From: Bacteriovoracales bacterium
GTDB taxonomy: Bacteria > Bdellovibrionota > Bacteriovoracia > Bacteriovoracales > Bacteriovoracaceae
Reading direction: 5' to 3'
Assembly (NCBI GenBank): GCA_028346125.1
Contig: JAOMEV010000001.1
Span: 124,001-188,000, forward strand
DNA: 64,000 bases
The notes beneath the pieces are model-generated. The model was not told the origin of the DNA, searched no databases, and saw nothing but the letters and a program-made list of their open reading frames with translations. Positions 1-10,141 of the stretch are shown here, one piece after another (position 1 is the stretch's first letter; the number at the start of each line of letters is the position of its first letter). Position numbers and translations under genes: made by a program.

Positions 1-603
1 GAAATTTTTAAAAAGATTGAAAGCTATAGAGGGGAGAAAAATAAATTACCTCACCTTGTTTTTTTAAAAAATCATGGAGTCATTATAAGTAATGATAATC
101 CAGATATTTTATTGGAAACTTGTGATTACGTGAATAAAAGAGTTGAGGACTATTTATCTGTTGATTTTTCCAGGTACAGGATGACCAACTACGTTTCGGA
201 GAAGATCAATAAATTTTCTGAAGGGCACATGGTCTCAATGATTTCAGATGATAAAGTAATAATAGATCTTTTGAGCAGTAATCCAGGTCTCATCAACGAA
301 CCTCCTTTTTGTCCAGATGATTATGTTTATTTTGGCTTTAGGCCTCTCAAAGTTTTAGAAGATTTGAACGAGGAAATTGAAAATTATCTAAGGCTTTATA
401 AAGAAGTTCCTAAAGTTCTTTATTTTCAAGGAGAAGTTTATTGTATTGCTAAAAATGTAAAAAAGGCGAAAGAGGTCGAAGAGGTGTTCAAGTTTCACCT
501 TCTCGCGTTGCTACACGCTAAGAAGAACATTGAATTTCTTAATAAAGAAGAGCTTCACTATTTGGCGAATTGGGAAGCCGAAAAATTTCGAAAAAACTTA
601 TAA
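1..603 (+). CDS. Class II aldolase/adducin-like protein, 5' truncated by window edge
   Basis: Frame 1 is open from base 1 (EIFKKIESYRGEKNKLPHLVFLKNHGVIISNDNPDILLETCDYVN); the LxNHGVI...A/CD motif is typical of class II aldolases; followed closely by a sugar-nucleotide gene. Confidence 0.6.
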   Translation, partial: EIFKKIESYRGEKNKLPHLVFLKNHGVIISNDNPDILLETCDYVNKRVEDYLSVDFSRYRMTNYVSEKINKFSEGHMVSMISDDKVIIDLLSSNPGLINEPPFCPDDYVYFGFRPLKVLEDLNEEIENYLRLYKEVPKVLYFQGEVYCIAKNVKKAKEVEEVFKFHLLALLHAKKNIEFLNKEELHYLANWEAEKFRKNL

Positions 604-614
604 AGGAAAATAAA

Positions 615-2270
615 ATGAAAATAATCATTCCAATGTCTGGAATAGGAAAAAGGTTTCTTGATAGCGGCTATAAAGAGCCAAAATTTCTTATTAATGTAGA
701 TGGTAAGCCAATTATTGAACATATTATTGACCTTTTTCCTGGTGAGGAAGATTTCATTTTTATTTGTAACAAAGATCACCTTCGATTTAGCAATCTTGAG
801 GACATTCTTAGAAAAAAGGCACCAAAGGCACGAATTGTTTCGATTGAGCCTCATAAGCTTGGACCTGTTTATGCGGTTTCTAAGGTATTTGAAGAAATTG
901 ATGATGATAAAGAGGTCATCGTAAATTATTGTGATTTTGGAACCTATTGGGATTATCGTGATTTTCTTAAACATACTCGTGAAAGAGGTGCTGATGGAGC
1001 TGTCCCCTCTTATAAAGGCTTTCATCCGCATATGCTTGGTATAAAAAATTATGCCTTTATTAAGGAAGAAGGGCAATGGATGAAGGCCATTCAGGAGAAA
1101 AGGCCTTTTACAGAAAATCGAATGAATGAATATGCTTCAAATGGAACTTATTATTTTAAAAAAGGTTCCTATGTGAAGAAGTACTTTAAAGAGATTATGG
1201 ACAAGGGAATTACCGTTTCGGATGAGTATTATGTGAGTATGGTTTATAATCTTTTGACTCGGGATAATTTAAAAATCTCCGTTTATGAAATTCAGCATAT
1301 GCTTCAATGGGGGACGCCTGATGACCTTGCTGAATATGTTAAATGGTCAGAATATTTTAAAAAACAAGTTCTAGACAATAAGGATTTAAAGGACACTTTT
1401 TTAGATGAAAATTTAGTTAAGCTTATTCCAATGGCAGGAGAAGGGCTACGCTTCAAAAAAGAAGGATTTGATCTTCCTAAACCACTCATTGAAGTGAGTG
1501 GGTATCCTATGGTCATTCAGGCCAGTAAATGTCTACCTGAAAAAGGCCGTTTTGTTTTTGCTTGTTTAAAAAACCACCTTGATAACTATCCCCTAAAAAA
1601 TACAATCAAAGGTTCATTTTCAAATTCAACTTTTATAGAAATTGATGAATTGACGCAGGGCCAGGCATCAACTTGTGAAATGGCCCTTAAAGATGTGGAC
1701 CCAGAGGCTCCTCTGCTTATTTCAGCTTGTGATAATGGTGTTATTTGGGATCAACAGAAATTTTATGAAATTATAGAAGAAGATGATCCGGAAGCCATTT
1801 TTTGGACCTTCCGGAACCATCCTTGCACAAATGATTCACCGGAAATGTATGGTTGGCTAAGGACAGATGAGAATGACTATGTGACGGGTGCTTCTGTGAA
1901 AAAGCCAATCAGTAGAACACCTGAAAAAGATCACGCCATTGTAGGCACCTTTTATTTTAAAAAGACTAAATATTTTCTTGATAGTGTCAAGTCTCTTTAT
2001 ACTCATAACAACAGAGTAAATAATGAGTTTTATGTTGATAGCTGTGCCGAAGAACTCCTGAGAATGAATCTTAAAGTTAAAGTTTTTGAAGTTGATCATT
2101 ATATTTGTTGGGGAACTCCTAACGATTATAAGGTTTATAACTATTGGCAAAGCTTTTTTCATAAGTGTGATTGGCATCCTTATGGACTAGATTTAGATTC
2201 TACAGTAGATCCTGAACTAATACCGAAAATAGAAAAAGAATATTTGGACTTTGAACAAGATCATAGATAG
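615..2270 (+). CDS. Tandem sugar-nucleotidyltransferase (two NTP_transferase domains in one polypeptide)
   Basis: ATG at 615 after AAAGGAAAA. Two halves each start with a P-M-[SA]-G-x-G-x-RF...PK-x-LI-x-V motif (KIIIPMSGIGKRF..PKFLINV and VKLIPMAGEGLRF..PKPLIEV) and each has a WGTPxD motif near its end. Confidence 0.8.
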   Translation: MKIIIPMSGIGKRFLDSGYKEPKFLINVDGKPIIEHIIDLFPGEEDFIFICNKDHLRFSNLEDILRKKAPKARIVSIEPHKLGPVYAVSKVFEEIDDDKEVIVNYCDFGTYWDYRDFLKHTRERGADGAVPSYKGFHPHMLGIKNYAFIKEEGQWMKAIQEKRPFTENRMNEYASNGTYYFKKGSYVKKYFKEIMDKGITVSDEYYVSMVYNLLTRDNLKISVYEIQHMLQWGTPDDLAEYVKWSEYFKKQVLDNKDLKDTFLDENLVKLIPMAGEGLRFKKEGFDLPKPLIEVSGYPMVIQASKCLPEKGRFVFACLKNHLDNYPLKNTIKGSFSNSTFIEIDELTQGQASTCEMALKDVDPEAPLLISACDNGVIWDQQKFYEIIEEDDPEAIFWTFRNHPCTNDSPEMYGWLRTDENDYVTGASVKKPISRTPEKDHAIVGTFYFKKTKYFLDSVKSLYTHNNRVNNEFYVDSCAEELLRMNLKVKVFEVDHYICWGTPNDYKVYNYWQSFFHKCDWHPYGLDLDSTVDPELIPKIEKEYLDFEQDHR

Positions 2271-2279
2271 GGAGTTGGG

Positions 2280-2984
2280 GTGAAATTATCTATAGTTGTC
2301 CCGTGCTTTAATGAAGAAAAAAACTTAACCTTAATTTTGGAAAAATTTAACTCTCATATAAATCGATCCGATATTGAGGTAATTTTAGTTGATAATGGCT
2401 CTACTGATGGAAGCCAAAAAGTTTTTGAGGAGCAAATACCTCGTTATAGTTTTGCTAGGTTAGTCAGGATAGAAAACAATATAGGTTATGGACACGGTAT
2501 TCTTGCAGGCCTAAAAAATGCTAAAGGAGAATTCCTTGGGTGGACACATGCAGATCTTCAAACAGATCCAAAGGATGTTTTAAGGGCCTTAGAAAAAATA
2601 GAAGAAAAGGGTAATGCAAAGTCTTTGTTCATTAAAGGGAAAAGAAAAGGAAGGCCTTTCTTTGATGAATTTTTTACGAAGGGAATGTCACTTTTTGAAA
2701 GTTTATATTTAAAGAAGGCGCTCTGGGATATAAATGCTCAGCCCAATATTTTTCACAAAAGTTTTTTTGATACGTGGGAAAATCCACCTAATGATTTTTC
2801 TTTAGATCTTTATTCACTATTTCTTGCAAAAAAGAAAAAGATGGACATTCAAAGGATGGAGGTTTTATTTCCTCCAAGGGTGCACGGCGAATCTTCTTGG
2901 AATAAGGGGTTGGCCTCTAAATGGAAATTTATTAAAAGAACTTTGGTCTATAGTCGCCAACTAAAAAAGGTACTTTTAAAATGA
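2280..2984 (+). CDS. Glycosyltransferase family 2 protein
   Basis: GTG start; LSIVVPCFNEEKNL...VLVDNGSTDGS...ADLQTDP GT2 motifs. Confidence 0.9.
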   Translation: MKLSIVVPCFNEEKNLTLILEKFNSHINRSDIEVILVDNGSTDGSQKVFEEQIPRYSFARLVRIENNIGYGHGILAGLKNAKGEFLGWTHADLQTDPKDVLRALEKIEEKGNAKSLFIKGKRKGRPFFDEFFTKGMSLFESLYLKKALWDINAQPNIFHKSFFDTWENPPNDFSLDLYSLFLAKKKKMDIQRMEVLFPPRVHGESSWNKGLASKWKFIKRTLVYSRQLKKVLLK

Positions 2985-3577
2985 CATCATATATTGCCCA
3001 CCGAGTAAATACGTTAGAGGAATTGAGTAACACTCCTCAACAATATGGTGTGGAGTTGGATTTAAGGCCTTGGAATGACAAAATTATTATTCATCATGAC
3101 CCTTTTGTTAAAGGAGAAGACTTTGAAGAATATTTAAAAAGTTATGAACATGGCACTATGATTTTAAATATAAAAAGTGAAGGAATTGAATATCATATTT
3201 TAAATTTACTAGCGCAATATGATATTAAAGATTACTTTTTCCTCGATTGTAGCTTTCCGATGATTTACAAATTAAGTAAAGAAAAGGAAACAAAAATAGC
3301 ATTAAGGTTTTCAGAGTTCGAAGGGCTTGACACTCTTAAAGAAATGGAAGGAAAGGTTTCATGGGTATGGGTTGATTGCTTTTCAAAGTTACCGGTGAAT
3401 ATTGATACTTTTAACAAAATAGGAAAATTAGGCTTTAAAACTTGTCTTGTTTCCCCTGAGCTTCAGGGAAGAGAGCATGACATCGACGAATACAAGAAAT
3501 CTATGAAAATCGAAGGAATCGAATTTGATGCGATTTGTACAAAAGTATTTAATATCCCCAGATGGAAATCTTTGTAA
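2981..3577 (+). CDS. Small glycerophosphodiester phosphodiesterase (GDPD)-like protein
   Basis: AHR...GVELDLR...HHDPF...NIK matches the HR / ExD / HD / K skeleton of GDPD; 4-nt overlap with the preceding GT2 gene. Confidence 0.55.
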   Translation: MTSYIAHRVNTLEELSNTPQQYGVELDLRPWNDKIIIHHDPFVKGEDFEEYLKSYEHGTMILNIKSEGIEYHILNLLAQYDIKDYFFLDCSFPMIYKLSKEKETKIALRFSEFEGLDTLKEMEGKVSWVWVDCFSKLPVNIDTFNKIGKLGFKTCLVSPELQGREHDIDEYKKSMKIEGIEFDAICTKVFNIPRWKSL

Positions 3578-3833
3578 AAAGCGACCTTTTCTATTCTTTG
3601 TGACCCACTCTTAAAAAATAATGTTTTTTATCGGCCCCCAGAGTTTTTCGCTTTTAAGGTTTGTTTGAATAGCTGACCTTAAGGAGACGAATTTTTTTAA
3701 TGCTTTACCTTCACTGAAACCCTTTTTCTTTGGATTAAGTTTCAGAATATAGATTTTGTTTTCAATTTACTTATTATGGTCACTTTTGTTTAATTTATAT
3801 AGGAACTTTTTTATTTCTTAGCGAGGTAAATTA

Positions 3834-5090
3834 TTGATGCAATCAATTTATAGGGTACTTAATGTTAAGTTTTTATCGGTAATTTATTTGTTTCTCCTGG
3901 AATTCAGGTTTCTTTTTTCAGGTAGGTTATCTTTGGCAGACTGTTTATTTCCCATTTTGTTTGCTTTTCTTATTAAGGAAATGGGCAAGGATCTAGTCTC
4001 ACCTAAAAACTCAAAACTTTGTATAGTTGTAATAATTTTTTGGATTGCTTCTTATTTCACTCCGGCCTTAAATGAAGCATATGAGGCAGGGACTTTTTTG
4101 AGTAGTAACTTAGTTATTATTATTGGAGCTATTTATTTAGTTGTAATAGCTTGGACTTTTTTTCAAATTACTTTATTTTATGGAAAAGAGTTTACAGCAA
4201 AAATTATTTTGTGGTCAGGTCTATTTTATGGTGGCATAGGGTTATCGGCCCTTCTGTTACATTTAGTTTTTGGTGTAGAAACCTCTCTTGTGTGCTTTAA
4301 ATGTACTAGTAGTAATTACTTTGCAGGATTTCCAAGGATTAAAGGGTTTTCTCTTTCGATCAATGCTTTTGGTTTTCATATTTTTTCATCGCTTGTAGCA
4401 CTTTTAATGCTTATCGAAACAAAAATTAGTAAAATAAGGGCGTTTCAAGCAGTATTTCTTTTTATTTGCATCTTTTTTTCATTTTCAAAAACAATGATTA
4501 TAGCTGGGCTTTGTTATGCTTTTTACTTTTCTAAAAAGTTATTTAATAAAACGAAGTTTATTCCAAGGCTAGTTTTAATTTCAGGCATCTTATTTTACTT
4601 AGGTATAACTCACTTTGTTTATGTTAAAGATCAGGAAAGTTTGAATACTCTGAGTGAAAAATGTCCTGTTTGCGTAACTTCTGATATAAAAGAGTCATTT
4701 CCTTATAATAAAACTAATTTATACCCTTCTCTTTTTGCTGAGCTAAAAAAGACTTATTGGAAATTGGGAATAAAAAACTTCCCTTGGGGAATGGGTGCTA
4801 TAAATAAGTTTTCGAATCATACAAGGCCCCACTCTACTTTTTTTGAAAGGTTTGCCCTTCATGGTATTTTAGGAATTTTGTCTTTCTTATTTCTTGTTTT
4901 TTTAATTTTTAAAAATTCAAGGAAAGAAAAATTAAAAAATGATAATTATAACATAGTTATGAATCTCTTTTGGTTGATGGCGCTGATGATCGGTTTGAAT
5001 GGGGATATCCTTCGTTTTAGGGAGCTTTGGGTATTTATCGGTTTTTCCTTGGCCCTTGCTAATGAAAAAGGGCCATCTAACTGCAGTTAG
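3834..5090 (+). CDS. Polytopic membrane protein, O-antigen polymerase/ligase-like
   Basis: About 10 hydrophobic segments; C-terminal loop GMGAINKFSNHTRPHSTFFERFALHGILG resembles the Wzy_C/WaaL H..fle.....G pattern. Confidence 0.6.
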   Translation: MMQSIYRVLNVKFLSVIYLFLLEFRFLFSGRLSLADCLFPILFAFLIKEMGKDLVSPKNSKLCIVVIIFWIASYFTPALNEAYEAGTFLSSNLVIIIGAIYLVVIAWTFFQITLFYGKEFTAKIILWSGLFYGGIGLSALLLHLVFGVETSLVCFKCTSSNYFAGFPRIKGFSLSINAFGFHIFSSLVALLMLIETKISKIRAFQAVFLFICIFFSFSKTMIIAGLCYAFYFSKKLFNKTKFIPRLVLISGILFYLGITHFVYVKDQESLNTLSEKCPVCVTSDIKESFPYNKTNLYPSLFAELKKTYWKLGIKNFPWGMGAINKFSNHTRPHSTFFERFALHGILGILSFLFLVFLIFKNSRKEKLKNDNYNIVMNLFWLMALMIGLNGDILRFRELWVFIGFSLALANEKGPSNCS

Positions 5091-5286
5091 GTAAAATATG
5101 TAATTTTATTTTTTAAAAATCAAACTTCATGAATAATAGATATTACTTTTGACCTGGGCATGTTACCTAATTACTTGAAATAGATTGTTCTATTTAAGGT
5201 TCACTTAAGAGAATAAAATAATTTCGTTTTTAATTTTATATGCTACCATTTTTGATATCTCGTTGTTAATATCTAGGGGTGCCACT

Positions 5287-6246
5287 ATGAGGGTCTTGGT
5301 TACGGGAGCAGCAGGCTTTGTAGGATCGCACCTTTCTGAGCTTGCACTGGAAAGGGGACTGAATGTTGTTGGAATAGATAACTTTGACCCTTTCTATGAT
5401 CCTTCCTTAAAGAAAGAAAATATCGAGCTGGCCTTAGAAAATGATCGCTATACTTTTTTTGAAGGTGATCTAAGAGACAAAAAATTTCTAGAAAGTATTT
5501 ATAATAAATTTCAAATTGATTGTACTGTTCACCTTGCGGCCAAAGCGGGTGTTAGACCCTCTCTTCAAAATCCATTTGAATATATTTCTTCTAATATTGA
5601 GGGCACTGTTTCCATTATGGAGGTTATTAAAACGCAGGCTAGCAAAAAACTTGTTTTCGCCTCTTCCTCATCGGTGTATGGACAATCTATAAAAATACCT
5701 TTTTGTGAATCTGACCCTCTCTCAGAGGCCATTTCTATTTATGCCGCGACAAAGTTGTCAGGAGAAAACTTCACAAAAATGTATCATAATTTATACTCTC
5801 TAGATGTTATTAATTTAAGACTATTTACTGTTTATGGCCCCAGGCAGAGACCGGATCTTGCTATTAGTAAGTTTTTAAGCTCTTGTATGAAGGGAGAAAA
5901 AATAACTCTTTTTGGTGATGGCTCAATGCAGCGAGACTATACTTACGTAAAAGATATTGTAGATGGAATATTTAGTGCGGTAGAAAGGTTAGATCTTAAA
6001 AAAGGTTGTTATGAAATATTTAATCTAGGCAACTCTTGTCCAGTTTCATTAAGCCATTTAATAAGTGCAGTTGAAAAAACTGTAGGTAAAAAGTGTATTA
6101 TAGAAAATAAAGATGTGCCTCAGGGGGACGTTTCTATTACCTATGCTAATATTGAAGAGGCCAAAAAGTATTTGAATTACGAGCCTAAGGTAAATCTAAT
6201 GGAAGGCCTTCAAATATTTTATAACTGGATGAAAATAAGATATTAA
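5287..6246 (+). CDS. NAD-dependent epimerase/dehydratase, probably UDP-glucuronate 4-epimerase-like
   Basis: MRVLVTGAAGFVGSHL Rossmann motif, SSSSVYG, YAATKLSGE (YxxxK), LRLFTVYGPRQRPD. ORF opens at 5263; ATG at 5287 fits the family N-terminus. Confidence 0.85.
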   Translation: MRVLVTGAAGFVGSHLSELALERGLNVVGIDNFDPFYDPSLKKENIELALENDRYTFFEGDLRDKKFLESIYNKFQIDCTVHLAAKAGVRPSLQNPFEYISSNIEGTVSIMEVIKTQASKKLVFASSSSVYGQSIKIPFCESDPLSEAISIYAATKLSGENFTKMYHNLYSLDVINLRLFTVYGPRQRPDLAISKFLSSCMKGEKITLFGDGSMQRDYTYVKDIVDGIFSAVERLDLKKGCYEIFNLGNSCPVSLSHLISAVEKTVGKKCIIENKDVPQGDVSITYANIEEAKKYLNYEPKVNLMEGLQIFYNWMKIRY

Positions 6247-7499
6247 GCTTTGGAATCTTGAGATCTTATTTGATTTGTAATCGTTATAGAGAAGAGAACC
6301 ATTATAAGAAATGTTATTTCTCCGTCAATAAGTGTACTCTGAAAGAGTCCTGACACGCTAAAATTAAGAAGGCCAGGTAAAATGATTTTGAGGATGGTAT
6401 TTTTACCGGTAAAGCATAAGGCCAACCAACCTAATATAAAGCCTGTAAATGCTATAAATCCGAGTGTGCCCATTCCACTTAAAACTTCCAAGTAGTTATT
6501 ATGAGCATGGCCTGTAAACTTTTTGACTGAGCGGGGAGCTTTAATATTATGTAGGCCATATTTATATTTGATTGAGCCAGCGACATTTTCGAAATTCCTG
6601 TAGCCGAATCCAAAAATGGGCTTTTCCTTGAAGGCATGGTAAGCCGTGTTCATAATCATTAGTCTACTTTTTTCGTTATGTGAATTGGTGTGGAGCCTAT
6701 AAAAATCAATATCGATCTTGTTTATAAAGATGTAAGCAAGAGCAGCAGTAAAAATGGTACTGAAAACGATTGCAGATTTAAATAGATACTTATATTTCCA
6801 AAAGAAGGAAAATGGTAAAGCCGCAAGAAAGCCAAGCATGGCCCCCCTTGAATAGGACAGATATAGGCCAACAAAGTTGATAACAAAAACAATAATTAAG
6901 TTTTTTCTCGTTGTGTATTTGTTGCTTTTAAAATTAATAATCCATCCAAATATTATGCTGCAAAAAATAGATATGCTATAGGAATACGTCATGAGCATTC
7001 CAGACATTCCACAATTTCTTTCCATACTACAAGCTTTAGTAAATTTGAGTGGATTGAAGCCACTATAAAGACCAATTATGCCACTACATGTTGCTAATGT
7101 TGTGGATATAAAGAGGATTTTTAATAGTAGGGGGAGCCTTGGTTTATTTCTAGATTCGTCTTGTTTATAAAAATAAGAATAACAAGGGATAGCAAGTAGG
7201 CTTATTATAAAATATTTAATCTTGAAAAGAAGTTTCAGTGGCTGCCCAATGCTATTCCAGTTAAGAATAATCGAAAGAGCTGCGGCTAAAATGAAGGCCA
7301 AGAGAAATTTACTAGGGGCATATTCGAAGGTTTTCTTTAATTCCTTTTTATCTATAAGGTAAACTATAGGAATAAGAAGAAGTAAGTGTCCTAGTCCTAT
7401 AAAGCTAACGGATACATAAAACCCTAACGCTGAAAAAAGGATGGAAAAAAATAAAAAATTTAATACATAGCTTGGAATAGCTTTGTCTTTCATACTCAA
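6243..7499 (-). CDS. O-antigen ligase/polymerase family protein
   Basis: Polytopic; KPIFGFGYRNFENV...GHAHNNYLEVLSGMGTLGF is a characteristic Wzy_C loop. Confidence 0.75.
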   Translation of the reverse strand: MSMKDKAIPSYVLNFLFFSILFSALGFYVSVSFIGLGHLLLLIPIVYLIDKKELKKTFEYAPSKFLLAFILAAALSIILNWNSIGQPLKLLFKIKYFIISLLAIPCYSYFYKQDESRNKPRLPLLLKILFISTTLATCSGIIGLYSGFNPLKFTKACSMERNCGMSGMLMTYSYSISIFCSIIFGWIINFKSNKYTTRKNLIIVFVINFVGLYLSYSRGAMLGFLAALPFSFFWKYKYLFKSAIVFSTIFTAALAYIFINKIDIDFYRLHTNSHNEKSRLMIMNTAYHAFKEKPIFGFGYRNFENVAGSIKYKYGLHNIKAPRSVKKFTGHAHNNYLEVLSGMGTLGFIAFTGFILGWLALCFTGKNTILKIILPGLLNFSVSGLFQSTLIDGEITFLIMVLFSITITNQIRSQDSKA

Positions 7500-7566
7500 A
7501 TTTTATAAAATTTTTAGATAAAAGAAAAGCGGAATATTATTAAGTAGCGAAATGAGTTTAATTCTG

Positions 7567-8550
7567 TCAAGAAATGGTCAGGCTCTTTTCCCAATTATAT
7601 GCAGAGGTTACGATTGATCCAATATCATCAAATTGGGGGGTCCAATTAATCGTTTCCTTAATTTTTTTATTGTCAGAAATTAAGATAGGAGGGTCACCCG
7701 GTCTCCGTTCTGAAATATCATATTTTATGGCCCTATTTAACTTTTGTTCAGTGACCTCTATAATTTCTTTTACAGAAGACCCTTTACCATATCCAACATT
7801 AAAAATATTCGAACTACCCCCATTGCTTAGGTATTCTAAAGCAGCAATGTGGGCCGTTGCAAGGTCTTCAACGTGGATAAAGTCTCTTATGCACGTCCCA
7901 TCGAAGGTGTTATAGTTATTACCATAGATAGATAGCTTATCAATTTTTCCAGAAGCTACCTCACAGATTCTCTTTATTAAGTGAGTTGATTTAAGATTCT
8001 CTTGACCAATTCTCCCCTGAGGGTCCGCGCCAGCAACGTTAAAATATCTTAAGATACAATATTTAAATGATGGGTTCGAATAAGCAAAATCCTTAAGCAT
8101 CATCTCGACAATCATCTTAGATCGTCCATAGGGGTTGACTGGATTTAAAGGCGTCTCTTCATTTGCAATGCCTTTTTCAGGAATGCCATAGACTGAAGCT
8201 GTTGATGAAAAAATAAAGTTGTTAACTTTAAACTCTTTGCAAAGTTTTAGTAAACAGACAGAATTTGAAACATTATTTTTATAGTAGAGTATTGGGTTTG
8301 AAACGCTTTCTGGAACAATGATGCTGCCAGCAAAATGTATAACAACATCGAACTTTTCTTTTAAGAATAGTTTTTTTAATTTTTCTCTATTTTCAAGGTC
8401 ACCTAGGATAAATGTACCACCTAATATGGCCTTTCTTTTACCTGTGGAAAGATTGTCATAAACAAAAAGCTCGTGATTTTCGTATTGAATTAGGTTTTTT
8501 ATGACATGGGAACCAATGTAACCAGCGCCGCCTGTGATTAGTATTTTCAT
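7567..8550 (-). CDS. galE: UDP-glucose 4-epimerase
   Basis: MKILITGGAGYIGSHV, YDNLSTG, HFAGSIIVPESV, SSTASVYG, NPYGRSKMIVE, LRYFNVAGADPQGRIGQ, RDFIHVEDLA. Confidence 0.9.
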   Translation of the reverse strand: MKILITGGAGYIGSHVIKNLIQYENHELFVYDNLSTGKRKAILGGTFILGDLENREKLKKLFLKEKFDVVIHFAGSIIVPESVSNPILYYKNNVSNSVCLLKLCKEFKVNNFIFSSTASVYGIPEKGIANEETPLNPVNPYGRSKMIVEMMLKDFAYSNPSFKYCILRYFNVAGADPQGRIGQENLKSTHLIKRICEVASGKIDKLSIYGNNYNTFDGTCIRDFIHVEDLATAHIAALEYLSNGGSSNIFNVGYGKGSSVKEIIEVTEQKLNRAIKYDISERRPGDPPILISDNKKIKETINWTPQFDDIGSIVTSAYNWEKSLTIS

Positions 8551-8640
8551 AGGGTCCTCAAAAAAAATACTAAATAATCCAATGTTAAAATATGTTTGAT
8601 AATTATTTAATTAAAATACCTTGAAGTCAAACGAAAGGAA

Positions 8641-8931
8641 CTACAAATTTTTTATGATTGAAAAAGGTCCAGATTTTTTTATCAATTCAAGCTTTTCCTG
8701 CTTGCTCAATTTTTTGATAAATAGTTCTTTTTTTGTTGCCTCTGACCTATTTGATACTTTTTCTAAATAAACAAAATCTTTTGGAGAATCTAGGTAAAAA
8801 AACTTTGCGCCTTTCCCCTTACTTGGTTTTAGGTGGTTTTTCATTCTTTTTTTTGGATCAGTTGTTATTCCAGTATAGAGAAGGCCTTTCTGTGTTTCTA
8901 TTATGTAGATAAACCAAGCTTTACTTTTCAT
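8641..8931 (-). CDS. GIY-YIG nuclease family protein (YhbQ-like)
   Basis: WFIYIIETQKGLLYTGITTDPKKRMKNHL...GAKF; ORF extends to 9027 but ATG at 8931 fits the domain start. Confidence 0.85.
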   Translation of the reverse strand: MKSKAWFIYIIETQKGLLYTGITTDPKKRMKNHLKPSKGKGAKFFYLDSPKDFVYLEKVSNRSEATKKELFIKKLSKQEKLELIKKSGPFSIIKNL

Positions 8932-9032
8932 TTTGTCTCTTGCGTTTTTATTTTGAACTAAAATACCATTATGAAACAGAAAAAGTATAAAATAAAAGAT
9001 GAGAAAGGTGGAAGGATAGTTATTCAAGCAAA

Positions 9033-9061
9033 CCCCTTCAGGTGTTATTCACCTGAAGGGG
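9033..9061 (-). terminator. Hairpin, probable terminator of the flagellin transcript
   Basis: Perfect 12-bp inverted repeat CCCCTTCAGGTG-ttatt-CACCTGAAGGGG; read on the minus strand it is followed by TTTGCTTG, 145 nt after the flagellin stop. Confidence 0.65.
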
Positions 9062-9205
9062 ATGGGCTTAAAGTCCAAGAGTTGCTTCCCAACAACTCCT
9101 AGTACTCGCGTTTGTATAATATTTTAAACTTCATTTAATTTTTTTATTGAAGGATCTCCTTTAAAAAATGAAAACCCTTCAAATTACTCTGTCCTTATAT
9201 CAGTA

Positions 9206-10039
9206 TTAACCAATTAACCTCAATGCTGAGTTAGGAACATTGTTGGCCTGCATTAAGGTCGCGATACCAGCTTGTTTCAACACGGCGTTTGAGGCCAATG
9301 CAGCGGTTGACTTAGCAACATCCACATCTTGAATAACTGATCTTGCATTATCCTGGTTAATCGTTTGGATTTCCAAGTTATTAATTGTTGATTGTAAACG
9401 AGATTGGATCGAACCCAAACGAGCTCTTTGCCCAGAGACCGCATCAATAGCTTCATCGATAGAACCAATGGATTCTCTCGCATCATCTTTGCTTTCAATA
9501 GTGGATCCCGCAATTCCAATATTATCAGATTTTGCGTTGGTGGCACCTGAATCAAAAGTAATTCTGTTGAAGTCATCTCCATCAGACCCAACATGAAACT
9601 CAAGCTCACCTTCACCTTCCCCATTAAGGAGATAGGTTCCGTTAAAAATAGTAGAATCTCCAATCCGGTCGATTTCAGCTGTGAGCTCTGTATATTCATT
9701 GTTGAGAAACCCACGTTCTTTCTCCCCAACAGTATCAGAACTGGCCTGGATTGTGAGTTCTCTCAAGCGAACAAGAATATTTGAGATTTCACTCAACCCC
9801 CCTTCAGCTGTTTGAATAAGGGAGACACCATCGTTGGCGTTTCTTGTGGCCTGTCTTAAACCTTTCGTCGTAGCTTCTAATCTGGTGGAAATCGCCAAGC
9901 CGGCAGCATCATCCGCCGCTTTGGTAATCCTTTTACCAGATGACAATCTTTCAAGCTCATCAGATTCTTGATTAGATGTGTTCTTCAAGTTTCGCTGAAC
10001 CATCTGGGAAGCGATGTTTGTTTTGATTCTTAAACCCAT
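9206..10039 (-). CDS. fliC: Flagellin
   Basis: MGLRIKTNIASQMVQRNL..LERLSSGKRITKAADDAAGLAISTRLEA...NDGVSLIQTAEGGL and C-terminal LASNAVLKQAGIATLMQANNVPNSALRLIG; SD GGAGGAG before ATG. Confidence 0.97.
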   Translation of the reverse strand: MGLRIKTNIASQMVQRNLKNTSNQESDELERLSSGKRITKAADDAAGLAISTRLEATTKGLRQATRNANDGVSLIQTAEGGLSEISNILVRLRELTIQASSDTVGEKERGFLNNEYTELTAEIDRIGDSTIFNGTYLLNGEGEGELEFHVGSDGDDFNRITFDSGATNAKSDNIGIAGSTIESKDDARESIGSIDEAIDAVSGQRARLGSIQSRLQSTINNLEIQTINQDNARSVIQDVDVAKSTAALASNAVLKQAGIATLMQANNVPNSALRLIG

Positions 10040-10141
10040 TTTATACTCCTCCGAAAAAATCTAAAGTCTGACTTTTTTAAAGCCAAGCAGTGCAGTCAGA
10101 AATTGACTTGATTTAACCAAGCAATTCCGTCGGTCAATCAG

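Noticed and set aside
558-1076. 172-aa minus-strand ORF
   Set aside because: Antisense to the strongly supported nucleotidyltransferase; composition looks like reverse-strand noise.
8641-8931. GIY-YIG ORF as a homing endonuclease/mobile element
   Set aside because: Matches the small stand-alone YhbQ-like family; no intron, intein or repeat boundaries seen.
9277-9729. 150-aa minus-strand ORF inside flagellin
   Set aside because: Alternate frame of the flagellin gene; no SD, no motif.
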